A stretch of 64,000 nt of DNA from Paucibacter sp. TC2R-5 (GCF_025717605.1 NZ_JAJIRQ010000005.1:124001-188000), one strand, 5' to 3'. Numbered from the stretch's first letter, positions 17,521-26,864 are shown. Made by a program: numbers and translations. Notes: a model not told the origin generated them from the letters alone.

Positions 17521-18990
17521 ATGTCCATTAGCAGTTCCATCAAATCCATCCAAGACATCATGCGCAAGGATGTCGGCGTCGACGGTGACGCCCAGCGCAT
17601 CGGCCAGCTCGTCTGGCTGCTCTTCCTGAAAATCTTCGACGACCGAGAGCAGGAATGGGAACTGCTGGATGACAACTACCGCTCGCCGCTGCCTAAGCAA
17701 TACCGCTGGCGCAACTGGGCGGCCAACCCCGAGGGCATGACCGGTGAGGAGCTGAAGAGCTTTATCGACAACGAGCTTTTCCCCGCGCTGCAAAAGCTGG
17801 AGAGCTACAGCACCACGCCCGCCGCCTTCGTGGTGCGCGGCGTGTTCGAGGATGCCTACAACTATATGAAGTCCGGCCAGCTCATCCGGCAGGTCATCAA
17901 CAAGATTCAAGAAGGCGTCGACTTCAACAAGGCCCAGGAGCGCCACGCTTTCGGTGACATGTACGAGCAGCTGCTGCGCGACCTGCAAAGCGCGGGCAAT
18001 GCCGGCGAGTTCTACACACCGCGTCCGGTCACCGAATTCATGGTCCGCATGGTCGACCCCAAGCTCGACGAAAAGGTGATGGACCCGGCCTGCGGCACCG
18101 GCGGCTTCTTGACCTGCTCCATCGAGCACAAACGCAAGCACTACGTCAAAACGCCCGAGGACGAGCGCACGCTGCAGGCCAGCATCCATGGCGTGGAGAA
18201 AAAGCCGCTGCCGCATCTGCTGGCCACCACCAATATGATCTTGCACGGAATCGAGGTGCCCAACCAGATCCGCCACGACAACACCCTGGCCAGGCCCTTG
18301 ATCGGCTGGGGGCCGAAAGACCGCGTGGACTGCATCGTCGCCAACCCGCCCTTCGGCGGCATGGAAGAAGACGGTATTGAGACCAACTTCCCCGCAGCCT
18401 TCCGCACCCGCGAAACGGCGGACCTGTTCCTCGTGCTCATCATGCATCTGCTCAAGGACGGTGGCCGCGCCGCCGTGGTGCTGCCGGACGGCTTCCTGTT
18501 CGGCGAGGGCATCAAGAGCCGCATCAAGGAAAAGCTCCTCAACGACTGCAATCTGCACACCGTCGTTCGCCTGCCCAATGGTGTGTTCAACCCCTACACC
18601 GGCATCAAGACCAATCTGTTGTTCTTCACCAAGGGCACACCAACGAAAGACATTTGGTTCTACGAGCATCAGTACCCGGCCGGGGTGAAGAACTATTCCA
18701 AGACGCGGCCCATGCGAATTGAAGAGTTCGCGACCGAGCAAGCCTGGTGGGGCAGCGAGGCCGATGGATTTGCAGCCCGTGTCGAAGGCGAGTTCGCCTG
18801 GAAGGTCAGTGCCGAGGACATCAAGGCTCGCAACTACAACCTCGACTGCAAGAACCCGCACGTGGGTGAGCAGGTGAGCCATGACCCGGCGCAGCTATTG
18901 GCGGACTATGCGCGGATGCAGGCCGGCATTCACGGCCTGCGCGAACAGCTGAAGACGGTGTTGTCAGAGGCTTTGGAGCGTGACGCATGA
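17521..18990 (+). CDS. hsdM: Type I DNA methyltransferase subunit M
   Basis: A 489-residue N6-adenine methyltransferase. It has the N-terminal HsdM_N helical domain, the SAM-binding motif DPACGTGGF (about 188-196) and the catalytic motif IV NPPFGG (275-280). With HsdS it methylates the host recognition sequence and is also part of the restriction complex. Its stop overlaps the hsdS start by ATGA (18987-18990). All expected motifs are present, so modification should be functional. Confidence 0.96.
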   Translation: MSISSSIKSIQDIMRKDVGVDGDAQRIGQLVWLLFLKIFDDREQEWELLDDNYRSPLPKQYRWRNWAANPEGMTGEELKSFIDNELFPALQKLESYSTTPAAFVVRGVFEDAYNYMKSGQLIRQVINKIQEGVDFNKAQERHAFGDMYEQLLRDLQSAGNAGEFYTPRPVTEFMVRMVDPKLDEKVMDPACGTGGFLTCSIEHKRKHYVKTPEDERTLQASIHGVEKKPLPHLLATTNMILHGIEVPNQIRHDNTLARPLIGWGPKDRVDCIVANPPFGGMEEDGIETNFPAAFRTRETADLFLVLIMHLLKDGGRAAVVLPDGFLFGEGIKSRIKEKLLNDCNLHTVVRLPNGVFNPYTGIKTNLLFFTKGTPTKDIWFYEHQYPAGVKNYSKTRPMRIEEFATEQAWWGSEADGFAARVEGEFAWKVSAEDIKARNYNLDCKNPHVGEQVSHDPAQLLADYARMQAGIHGLREQLKTVLSEALERDA

Positions 18991-20639
18991 CGGCGTTGGT
19001 GACGGACAACCTTCCACTCGTGTCTGGCGCGCCCAACGGTGTAGCGAAGCTGCGTGAGCTAATCCTGGAATTGGCCATTCGCGGCAAGCTGGTAGAGCAT
19101 GAGTCAGAGGATGCCCCTGCTAGCCAGTTGCTTGCCGAGATTGTGGCTATGCGTGCATCGTCAACACGCGCGAAGAAGGCTGCTGTGGTTTCGGATGACT
19201 CATTGCCACCGTTTGAGATTCCCCGCAGTTGGGCGTGGGTTCGTTTGGGTGAGCTGCTCAGCAAGATCGGTGCTGGTAGTACGCCGCTGGGCGGCAAGCA
19301 GGCTTACGTGGATGTCGGGGTCAAGTTCCTGCGCTCTCAGAATGTGTGGAACAACGGCCTGCGCCTCGACGATGTGGCGCTGATCTCTGCCGAGACTCAT
19401 GCGCGAATGTCCGGAACGCATGTGCAGCCAGGTGACATCCTGTTCAACATCACAGGGGCCTCGATTGGCCGCTGCTCGCTTGTCCCTGATGACTTCGATA
19501 CTGGGAACGTCAGCCAGCACGTGACCATCATTCGCCCAGCGATGGGTGATACGCGGCAATACCTGCATACGGCATTGATGTCGAAGCTCGTTCAAGACAC
19601 AGTGATGTCTGTGCAGGTTGGCGTGTCACGGGAAGGGTTGAGTATTGGAAAACTCGCTCAATTCTTCATACCGCTGCCACCACTTGCAGAGCAACACCGC
19701 ATCGTCGCCAAGGTCGATGAACTGATGGCCCTGTGCGACCGGTTGGAGGCTGAGCAGGCCGACGCCAAGGCCGCCCACGCGCAGCTGGTGGAGGCCCTGC
19801 TCGCCAGCCTCACCCAAGCCCGCGACGCCGCCGACTTCCGCGCCAGTTGGCAACAACTGTCCGAGCATTTCCATACGCTCTTCACCACCGAGGCCAGCAT
19901 TGACGCACTGAAGCAGACGGTGTTGCAGTTGGGGGTTATGGGCAGGCTTGTTCCGCAAGACTTGAATGATGAGCCGGCAACGCAGTTGCTTGCACGACTC
20001 CACAGTAGCAAGAGGGTTCATAGGGCGGAAGGCGAGGAAGCGACACATTCCGACATGGGTTTAGCCTCATCGCTTCCATCAGGATGGTGTTGGGCTAGTT
20101 TCGGCGAAATTTGTCAAATCAAGAGCGAGCTAGTTCGCCCGGAGGACTTCCTGGACAGCATTCAAGTTGCGCCTGATTGCATAGAGAAAGGAACGGGGCG
20201 GCTTTTGGAGCGTCGCACAGTTCGACAGACTGGAATCCGCGGACCAAACAACCGTTTTGTAGCAGGCCAACTCTTGTACTCCAAGATTCGCCCCTCCTTG
20301 TCAAAGGCCGTGTTGGTCGACTTCGACGGGCTCTGTAGTGCAGACATGTACCCAATCAACTCGCACATTGATCCAAGATTCCAGCTGTCAATGATGCTGA
20401 GCGAAATGTTCCTTGCCCAAGTGCGTCTTGCTGAGAATCGAGTCAAGATGCCCAAGTTGAACCAGGAAAGCCTCACTTCCTTCGTTGTTCCATTGCCGCC
20501 GCTTAAAGAGCAGAGCCGGATCGTGGCCAAAGTCGATGAGCTATTGAGCGTTTGCGACCAGATGAAACTTCGTCTGGCCCAAGCCCGACAGCACCACGAA
20601 CAGCTGGCCTCGGTGCTGGTCGAACAAGCCGTCGCCTGA
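18987..20639 (+). CDS. hsdS: Type I specificity subunit S
   Basis: A 550-residue DNA-recognition subunit with the usual two target-recognition domains. The first spans roughly 70-240 and the second 355-520. Each ends in a conserved helical spacer beginning PLPPLAEQHRIVAKVDELMALCD and PLPPLKEQSRIVAKVDELLSVCD respectively (given in parts; the repeated core is RIVAKVDEL). The N-terminus has the ELILELAIRGKLV segment seen in many HsdS proteins and repeated near 305-330. Recognition sequence is unknown. Intact length suggests an active bipartite specificity. Confidence 0.94.
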   Translation: MTALVTDNLPLVSGAPNGVAKLRELILELAIRGKLVEHESEDAPASQLLAEIVAMRASSTRAKKAAVVSDDSLPPFEIPRSWAWVRLGELLSKIGAGSTPLGGKQAYVDVGVKFLRSQNVWNNGLRLDDVALISAETHARMSGTHVQPGDILFNITGASIGRCSLVPDDFDTGNVSQHVTIIRPAMGDTRQYLHTALMSKLVQDTVMSVQVGVSREGLSIGKLAQFFIPLPPLAEQHRIVAKVDELMALCDRLEAEQADAKAAHAQLVEALLASLTQARDAADFRASWQQLSEHFHTLFTTEASIDALKQTVLQLGVMGRLVPQDLNDEPATQLLARLHSSKRVHRAEGEEATHSDMGLASSLPSGWCWASFGEICQIKSELVRPEDFLDSIQVAPDCIEKGTGRLLERRTVRQTGIRGPNNRFVAGQLLYSKIRPSLSKAVLVDFDGLCSADMYPINSHIDPRFQLSMMLSEMFLAQVRLAENRVKMPKLNQESLTSFVVPLPPLKEQSRIVAKVDELLSVCDQMKLRLAQARQHHEQLASVLVEQAVA

Positions 20640-20684
20640 GCGATTGACCCTGCCGCGCCGCCAACCCATCCGAGCCATCTGACC

Positions 20685-21791
20685 ATGCCCATCCAACACG
20701 CCATCTGGCAAGTCGGCCAGCCCGCCACGCAGTTGAAGCAGAGCAAGCTCGGCAGCGAAGCCTTGCTCGAAGAAATGATCGTGCAGGACCCGCGCATTCT
20801 GTCGCCGGCCTGGATGCTGATTGGCCAGCAGGAAATCACCGCGCATGGCGGGCGCATCGACTTGCTGGCCATCGCACCCGATGGCTCGCTGGTGCTGGTG
20901 GAGCTCAAGCGCGACCGCACGCCGCGTGAGATCGTGGCGCAGGCGCTGGACTATGCCTCCTGGGTGGCCGAGCTGGGCGCCGACCGCATCACGCAGATTT
21001 ATGCCCGCTTCAAGCCCGGCCACAGTCTGGAGCAGGACTTCCTGCAGCGCTTCGGCACGGCGCTGGACGAAGACAGCCTGAACCATGCGCACCAAATCAT
21101 CATCGTCGCCGCCGAGCTGGACCCGTCCACCGAGCGCATCGTGCAGTACCTGAACGACCGCGACATCGCCATCAATGTGCTGTTCTTCCAGGTCTTCGTG
21201 CATGGCGACCAGCAATTGCTCAGCCGCGCCTGGCTGATCGACCCCAGCGAAACGCAAGCCAATGTGGCGGTGACCACCGCCAACAGCAAGGGCGCCAAGG
21301 AACCCTGGAACGGCGAGTTCTATGTGTCCTTTGGCGATCAGACCAGCCGCAGCTGGGATGACGCCGTGCGCTACGGATTCATCAGCGGGGGCGGAGGGTC
21401 TTGGTACAGCAAGACTCTGAAGCTGCTTTCACCCGGCGACCGTGTGTGGGTGAACATCCCCAAGCGCGGCTATGTCGGCGTGGGCGAAGTGTTGGAGGCG
21501 GTGCAGCCGGCCAGTGACTTCAGCGTGAACACCGAAAGCGGCGACCGCCTGGCCATGGATGTGTTGAAGCATGGCGAGTTGTACAAAGCAAACTCCGCCG
21601 ACCCAGAGCTGAGCGAGTACTTCGTGCGCGTGAAATGGCTTCACACCTTGCCCGCCGCCCAGGCCTTCAACGAGTTGGGCTTGTTCGGCAATCAGAACAC
21701 GGTATGCCAGCCCACCACGCCGAAGTGGCGGCATACGGTGGAGAGGCTGAAAGACGCATTCAAACTCGAAGGCAAAGAGGGGAACAACTGA
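20685..21791 (+). CDS. NucS/DUF91-like nuclease with C-terminal PUA/EVE-like domain
   Basis: A 368-residue protein. The N-terminal half carries the NucS-type PD-(D/E)xK core: GRIDLLAIAPDG gives the metal-binding aspartate (about D65) and LVLVELKRD gives E-x-K, followed by the conserved Q in EIVAQALDYASWV. The C-terminal half (about 205-300) contains RSWDDAVRYGFISGGGG, a segment LSPGDRVWVNIP and YVGVGEV. This pattern resembles PUA/EVE-type modified-base-binding domains (my reading, not verified). It starts 45 bases after hsdS and its stop overlaps the abi start (TGATG). The architecture suggests a modification-aware nuclease working beside the restriction system (inference). Confidence 0.7.
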   Translation: MPIQHAIWQVGQPATQLKQSKLGSEALLEEMIVQDPRILSPAWMLIGQQEITAHGGRIDLLAIAPDGSLVLVELKRDRTPREIVAQALDYASWVAELGADRITQIYARFKPGHSLEQDFLQRFGTALDEDSLNHAHQIIIVAAELDPSTERIVQYLNDRDIAINVLFFQVFVHGDQQLLSRAWLIDPSETQANVAVTTANSKGAKEPWNGEFYVSFGDQTSRSWDDAVRYGFISGGGGSWYSKTLKLLSPGDRVWVNIPKRGYVGVGEVLEAVQPASDFSVNTESGDRLAMDVLKHGELYKANSADPELSEYFVRVKWLHTLPAAQAFNELGLFGNQNTVCQPTTPKWRHTVERLKDAFKLEGKEGNN

Positions 21792-22798
21792 TGGCTCAGC
21801 CCTATGCCAAACCTTGGCTTAGTGTGGCTCATCAACTCAAGCAGTTAGTTGACCGCGGCATGGTCGTGACTGATAGCCCCAAAGCTCTGGAATGCCTTGA
21901 GCGCATTGGCTACTACAGACTGAGCGGCTACTGGTTTGCGTTCAGAGAGCGCTCAGAAATGTGCTCTGTTTGGGATCCAGGTACCGTGGGAAAGCCGAAA
22001 CAGGTGAAGACAGGGCGTATCCCTCTTGAACCTTTCAAGGCGGGGGCAAGTTTTCAGAATGCGGTTGACCTTTACGTTTTCGATAAACGTCTCCGGTTGC
22101 TGGCCATGGACGCACTAGAACGTATTGAGATCGCGCTGAGGGTAGATATTTCCCACACCTTAGGCGAGATGGATCGTTTTGCTTACCTCAAGCCTGAGTT
22201 TTTCCATGCCTCGTTTGCATACGAGTTGGACCAAAAGTCCGGTTTGACAAAGCACCATGACTGGCTAAACAAGCACGCGAACTTGATCAGTCGATCAAAA
22301 GAAGAGTTCATGCGCCACACCAAAGACAAATATGGCCTTCCTGTTGCCATTTGGGTGGCTTGTGAGGTGTGGGACTTTGGCACCATGTCCACACTCTATG
22401 GCGGCATGAAAGAGTCTGATCAAGACCGCATTGCCCAGAGCTACGGCATTGCAAACGGTCGAACTTTCGCCACGTGGTTGCGGAGCTTGAACTATTTGCG
22501 CAATGTTTGCGCACACCACAGTCGGCTTTGGAACCGCAATATCGTGGACCAACCTAAGCTTCCGCCGGTCACTGAAGTACCCTCATTGGCCAACTTCCAC
22601 GGAGTAGCACATCGACTGGCGCGACCCTTCTTGCTTTTGTGCATGGCGCAACACCTGATGCAGAGGATCAACCCATCATCCACCTGGGGAGCTCGTTTAA
22701 AAGCTCTCTTGTTGAACGACTTCCCACAACTCGATCACCTAGGCTTGAACTTGCTCAGCATGGGCGTAGATCCAGATTGGGAGACTAGGGCGTGGTAA
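21791..22798 (+). CDS. Abi-family (AbiD/AbiF-like) HEPN protein
   Basis: A 335-residue abortive-infection protein. The start is the ATG at 21791, coupled to the preceding stop as TGATG; the longer upstream frame overlaps the nuclease gene. The N-terminus has the Abi_2 signature: the segment LSVAHQLKQLVDRGM, then ALECLERIGYYRLSGYWFAF. The C-terminal half contains RNVCAHHSRLWNR, a HEPN-type R-x4-H RNase motif. Such proteins are thought to cleave RNA and stop growth on phage infection. It is the last gene of the rightward defence operon. Confidence 0.88.
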   Translation: MAQPYAKPWLSVAHQLKQLVDRGMVVTDSPKALECLERIGYYRLSGYWFAFRERSEMCSVWDPGTVGKPKQVKTGRIPLEPFKAGASFQNAVDLYVFDKRLRLLAMDALERIEIALRVDISHTLGEMDRFAYLKPEFFHASFAYELDQKSGLTKHHDWLNKHANLISRSKEEFMRHTKDKYGLPVAIWVACEVWDFGTMSTLYGGMKESDQDRIAQSYGIANGRTFATWLRSLNYLRNVCAHHSRLWNRNIVDQPKLPPVTEVPSLANFHGVAHRLARPFLLLCMAQHLMQRINPSSTWGARLKALLLNDFPQLDHLGLNLLSMGVDPDWETRAW

Positions 22799-22818
22799 AG
22801 ACTTATTGAAGGCGCAAT

Positions 22819-22865
22819 AAAAAACCCCCAAGCAGCTCAATGCCGTAGCATTTCACTGAAGGGGG
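22819..22865 (-). terminator. Structured rho-independent terminator on the minus strand
   Basis: Read on the minus strand, CCCCC (22865-22861) pairs with GGGGG (22829-22825). Inside is a perfect small hairpin AATGC-TACG-GCATT (22852-22839), and a run of six T follows (22824-22819). It would stop leftward transcripts from hamAB, about 365 bases beyond the hamB stop, and keep them out of the converging abi operon. The large two-step fold is unusual for a simple terminator. Confidence 0.55.
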
Positions 22866-23229
22866 CCGTGTTGGGTGTGAATGTAAGTCATGGACGGTAG
22901 CTAAGTCAATACATTAACCTTGTCAACCGGTGCGATTCATCACAGAAGTGGGCTTTACAAACTTGCTTCAGGCAACCTGAAAATTGGTGATGTACCGTGA
23001 GAAGAAATGCATCCAAGCCCACGGTAGGACGCTCAAATAATATGTGAGCGCTTGCCAACATTTCAGCCCAAGAGCAACCCTCTCAAGCGGCGACCAACAG
23101 TTCTGGTTGACGAAGGACGCGCAATCATGAGGAAAGACGCTGTGACCGCTGGGCTGCTGATGACATCAAAGAGGACGAGAACTCCTATTTTGGGAATCCG
23201 CCTAAACCTTCCAGCACAACGGACAACTG
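22866..23229. other. Intergenic region between the abi and Hachiman operons
   Basis: About 360 bases with no convincing gene. A 66-codon frame from a TTG at 23052 runs into hamB on the opposite strand and has no clear start signal; I do not accept it. Minus-strand transcription from hamB must cross this stretch to reach the hairpin at 22819-22865, so it may be a long 3' untranslated region or hold a small RNA. Confidence 0.4.
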
Positions 23230-25863
23230 TCAGATATGTCCGGGAACAGTGAGCTTTGACTCGGCAATAAGACCGAGGCGCCGAAGCTCTCCCAAGATGA
23301 TTGGGCTCAGTGTAGTCTTGGCTGGGTCCAGCTCCCGGAGGAGCTTGCGTGCGCCATCAGCGTTCAACGTTTCGCCGGGAGCGGCGAGAGCCTCAAGCGC
23401 TGCGGCAGCTATACGAGACAAGCCAAGCTCTACGTACGCGGTTCCAGCTTCGGTCGAAACCCCCAGTTCTAGCGCCAGTGCGAACGGGAAAACGTCCTTC
23501 ACGCGGCTCTCGTTCCCAGTCTCACGCAGCGCCAGCAGCAACACGTCGCGATAAGCCTTACCCAACTGAACGAACTGGAAGCGAACGACATCCTCGATCA
23601 GTGAGAACGCCTCATAGATGTGCTGGTTGATTGTCTTAGACTTTTGCGGCTCTTTGCCTTCAGCCAGAGCCGCCTTGGCCTTTCTTTCCTCTGTTCTCGC
23701 CCGGCGGGCTGCCCACATCTTCAGCATTACGGGGTAAGGCATCCCCTTCATCCACCAGACTGCCAATGGAGCTGCAAGCATGCCAAACTTCATCGACTGG
23801 CCGTTGACCTGTTCTACGATGCGGCCGAACAGCTTTTCGTAGTGATCCTTGGGTGCGTCAGCCGGGTTGACTGGGATTAACGACTCGATGGCACCCTCTC
23901 CAATTTTGGCAATTAGGTAGTCATAGAGTCGCCGAAGCCCAAACGGGTCAATAGTCCAGTTCTCCGCAAGGATGTGGTCGGGCAAGTCGATGTTGTTATA
24001 AGCGGTGTCTGCGGCGGCGGCAAGCGCGTCTACAACGGCAGAATCCCATGCTGGCATCACGCGCGTAAGGTAAGGTTTGACATCCTTACGCGCTGCGTGG
24101 GCGACCAGAAGACCAGCACACGCCCGGATTCGGAGCGTTTCAGGTTTGCTGGCTTGCTCTGGAGGGAGCACACCTTCCAGGAGAGCCTGCGCGACCTGTA
24201 AGCCGCTCGTTGTGAGTGTTTCAGCCAAAGCCGGCTCTACCTGAAACGGCACGAACTCATCCATTGGCTTCGTGTCCCAATCCTCGTAGTTGACGAGGAA
24301 CACGTTGCCTACGATGTCATGGTTCAGGCGACCAGCCCGCCCCGCGAAGTTCCATAGAAGAGCTGGATCCAGTGGCTTACCGGCACCTCTCGTTGGAGTG
24401 TCGATAAACACATTTCGTGCAGGCAGATTTACGCCTTGTGCGAGAGTTGTCGTGCAAACCAAATAACTAATGCCGCCTTCGTCTTGCTTGAATGAAGCTT
24501 CGATGGCTTCGCGAAGTAGGCTGGGCATACGCCCGTAGTGGTACGCAACTCCTTGTTGCACCATCGAGGCCAGTTGGTACTCAGGATGCACGTGCTCTCG
24601 TATGAATTTTGCCAAATCTTCAAGAGATGCGTCTCGGAGTACCCCTTGCTTTGCCTTGAGCATGCCTTCCAAAAGCGCTGCGGTCTTCTCAGCTTCGCGC
24701 GGCCCCGTCTCGTACAGCAAAGACCCGTCGTCTCCACCCAACTCTACGGCCACGGTAGCCAGACGGCTGGTCTTGCTTGACAGAGAGCGCTCGACGCGGA
24801 TTTCTCCTAGTAGCTTGCGTACGCCATTGCGGCCCATCAAGGCCATTTCGAGTTGCAGTGGCTTGCCGCGCACCTTGCTTAAAACGATACGGTTTTGTTG
24901 AACGGGCGATAGTCTCGTCGAGAGAGGCACCAAGTCGACCACTCCAAAGGACCTAGCCAAGGCCTGCATACCCACGGCGCCCGGGGCCAGCAAAATGACC
25001 TTCGTCTTCGACGAGGCTTGGGCTAGGCGTTCCAGGCAGTCCTGAAGAATCATGCCGCGCGCATCGTCCGCGATGTTCTGGGCCTCATCCACCACAACGA
25101 CATCGAACAAAAGATCTTCTGATGCCAAAGAGATAAGGGTGCTGAGGCGCTCCTGGGTTAAGACGAAGATTTGCTTTGGCCGCTCCAATTGGTCAAGCGA
25201 GGGAATAGAAGAGATTCGGACGTCGGTACGCCCGATGAAACGGGCTTGCAGCTTGCCTTGGACCTCGGACAACAGCGCGCGGGTTGGCGTCACGTAGACC
25301 GCCGTGAACGTCGACATGGATTCGGCGAGTCGGCAGAGGTGTTCCAGTACCAAGAAGGATTTGCCGGCAGAAGTCGGTGCTGTGATGACCTGGGCAGCCT
25401 TTGCCGACAGGTTCTGCCAAACACGACGCTGGTATGCCGTGAGTGCAATAGTCTCTTCGCCAATCTGCACGCTGCTAGCGCGTTCGGAGACACGGCGGTT
25501 GATGAGCCCAAGCAGGGTGTCATCACCTTTGCCGATGTTCTGCTCCGCGAATTTCAAACTGGGAAAGTTACCCAACTCGCTTAAGAGCCCAAGCGCGCGT
25601 TCGCGTGCGTGCCCATCGTCGGTGACCAGAAGGGCCTGGATTGCAATCTCTTGAGCTTGGCGATGCAGCCCTTCATCGTCCGTTTGAACGAAGACTTCGG
25701 CGCAGTAGAGGAGCTTCGCGAGGTCGTCATTGCTGACTTCTTCAATCTCCGGAGCTTTGACCAAGGTCTTGGCGACGCCGGCAGATTGGAGGCCCAAGAG
25801 CAGCGTCCAGTATTTCTCGTTGTCAGTAAACCTCTTCGATAGCTCTAGTGCAAAAGAGCTCAT
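23230..25863 (-). CDS. hamB: Hachiman defence helicase HamB
   Basis: An 877-residue SF2 helicase. Walker A is TAPTSAGKSF (about 161-170), the Walker B/DEAQ box is VVVVDEAQ (about 255-262), and the C-terminal helicase core includes TTTLAQGVNLP and the arginine-finger motif NFAGRAGRL. A helical N-terminal region of about 130 residues precedes the helicase core and a 350-residue C-terminal domain follows it. It overlaps hamA by ATGA (25860-25863). In Hachiman, HamB senses or processes damaged phage DNA and releases the HamA nuclease (established for characterised homologues). Length and partner gene fit that system. Confidence 0.9.
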   Translation of the reverse strand: MSSFALELSKRFTDNEKYWTLLLGLQSAGVAKTLVKAPEIEEVSNDDLAKLLYCAEVFVQTDDEGLHRQAQEIAIQALLVTDDGHARERALGLLSELGNFPSLKFAEQNIGKGDDTLLGLINRRVSERASSVQIGEETIALTAYQRRVWQNLSAKAAQVITAPTSAGKSFLVLEHLCRLAESMSTFTAVYVTPTRALLSEVQGKLQARFIGRTDVRISSIPSLDQLERPKQIFVLTQERLSTLISLASEDLLFDVVVVDEAQNIADDARGMILQDCLERLAQASSKTKVILLAPGAVGMQALARSFGVVDLVPLSTRLSPVQQNRIVLSKVRGKPLQLEMALMGRNGVRKLLGEIRVERSLSSKTSRLATVAVELGGDDGSLLYETGPREAEKTAALLEGMLKAKQGVLRDASLEDLAKFIREHVHPEYQLASMVQQGVAYHYGRMPSLLREAIEASFKQDEGGISYLVCTTTLAQGVNLPARNVFIDTPTRGAGKPLDPALLWNFAGRAGRLNHDIVGNVFLVNYEDWDTKPMDEFVPFQVEPALAETLTTSGLQVAQALLEGVLPPEQASKPETLRIRACAGLLVAHAARKDVKPYLTRVMPAWDSAVVDALAAAADTAYNNIDLPDHILAENWTIDPFGLRRLYDYLIAKIGEGAIESLIPVNPADAPKDHYEKLFGRIVEQVNGQSMKFGMLAAPLAVWWMKGMPYPVMLKMWAARRARTEERKAKAALAEGKEPQKSKTINQHIYEAFSLIEDVVRFQFVQLGKAYRDVLLLALRETGNESRVKDVFPFALALELGVSTEAGTAYVELGLSRIAAAALEALAAPGETLNADGARKLLRELDPAKTTLSPIILGELRRLGLIAESKLTVPGHI

Positions 25864-26864
25864 GGCTTGGCCGCCTTGGGGACATAGCCCATCACGTCAT
25901 AAAACAACTTGCGCAGCTCGTCGACGTCAGGGACGACAACGAAGTAAAGGAGACACTTGTTGGCATCGGCGCCGTGTGCGGTAAGGTGCTTGATAGCTGC
26001 TTTTTGGTGGTGGTCAAGGTCCTGCTTATAAACACTGGCCAGCTCCTTCTCATGAAAACCAGGCAGTTGCTGCTTCTCCACAGGAGGGAGGTCCTTGAAT
26101 AGCTTTTCGTCCGAGTACAGGATTACACCCACATAGCGCTCACGCCTTGGCGCCTCGTCTGGTGAGGCCATGATGTTGAAGTACTGCAGCGCAACTTCCC
26201 GACTCTTCGGATCCAGAGTGTCGAAATTGCCCAGATCCCTGACGAGCGAGTACTCGCGCTTGTACTGCTTCTTGTTGGATGTGAACTCGGCGACGGATTT
26301 GGCAAAGTCTGCTACTCCGGCATTGGCCGTCTGGCTGAGCTTGGATTCCAGGAAATAGAGCATCAACCAGCCATCCTCAACTGCTGCGTGGATGCCATCA
26401 AGGCCATGCACCGGCATGTTGTTGTTGGTCTTGAGGGACATCTTCGCCGCCAGCTGCGCCGCACCTAGCTGCTCGATAGCAATGCAGTAAGCCAGAAGCT
26501 CGCCCACTTCACTGGATCGCTGTGGGAATTTCTCGTTGAATTCAAGAAAAGCGTCTCGTGTCGACTCTGCTATCAGGAGTGCCACGCTCAGGTCACCCGG
26601 CGGCAACGCGGCCGTCTGCTCGCTGAATTCGAGCCGGCGCTTGCGCGAGAGTGCGTAGTTAGCTGCCCGGCTCCAAAGGTACCGCGATAGGCTGGCCACG
26701 TTCGCCAGGTTCTCCTGGAGGCGTACGTGCATCAACGTGGTCGCAGGCTGCGAGGGCTCGGCGGACGCCGCAGTATGGGCGACATATTTTGAGAGATCGA
26801 CCCGGTCTTTCAGGGCAACTAGGTCAGCTTTGAGTTGTGCCAGTCCTTCGTCGATCTCTCCCAT
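25860..26864 (-). CDS. hamA: Hachiman effector nuclease HamA (DUF1837)
   Basis: A 334-residue protein matching the DUF1837 pattern: SSEVGELLAYCIAIEQLGA (about 118-136), KTNNNMPVHGLDGIHA (D156) and LMLYFLESKLS, which gives the E-x-K pair E173/K175 of a PD-(D/E)xK nuclease. In studied Hachiman systems this E-S-K pair is catalytic and HamA degrades DNA once HamB is activated. It is first in the two-gene hamA-hamB operon, which reads leftward, away from gyrB. All key residues I can check are present, so the system looks intact. Confidence 0.88.
   Translation of the reverse strand: MGEIDEGLAQLKADLVALKDRVDLSKYVAHTAASAEPSQPATTLMHVRLQENLANVASLSRYLWSRAANYALSRKRRLEFSEQTAALPPGDLSVALLIAESTRDAFLEFNEKFPQRSSEVGELLAYCIAIEQLGAAQLAAKMSLKTNNNMPVHGLDGIHAAVEDGWLMLYFLESKLSQTANAGVADFAKSVAEFTSNKKQYKREYSLVRDLGNFDTLDPKSREVALQYFNIMASPDEAPRRERYVGVILYSDEKLFKDLPPVEKQQLPGFHEKELASVYKQDLDHHQKAAIKHLTAHGADANKCLLYFVVVPDVDELRKLFYDVMGYVPKAAKP

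Noticed and set aside
14171-22798. CRISPR-associated transposon or CRISPR array
   Set aside because: No cas genes and no regularly spaced repeats; the only regular repeats are two-copy transposon-end arrays.
23052-23252. A 66-codon plus-strand frame between abi and hamB
   Set aside because: TTG start, no ribosome-binding site, and it overlaps the hamB 3' end on the opposite strand.
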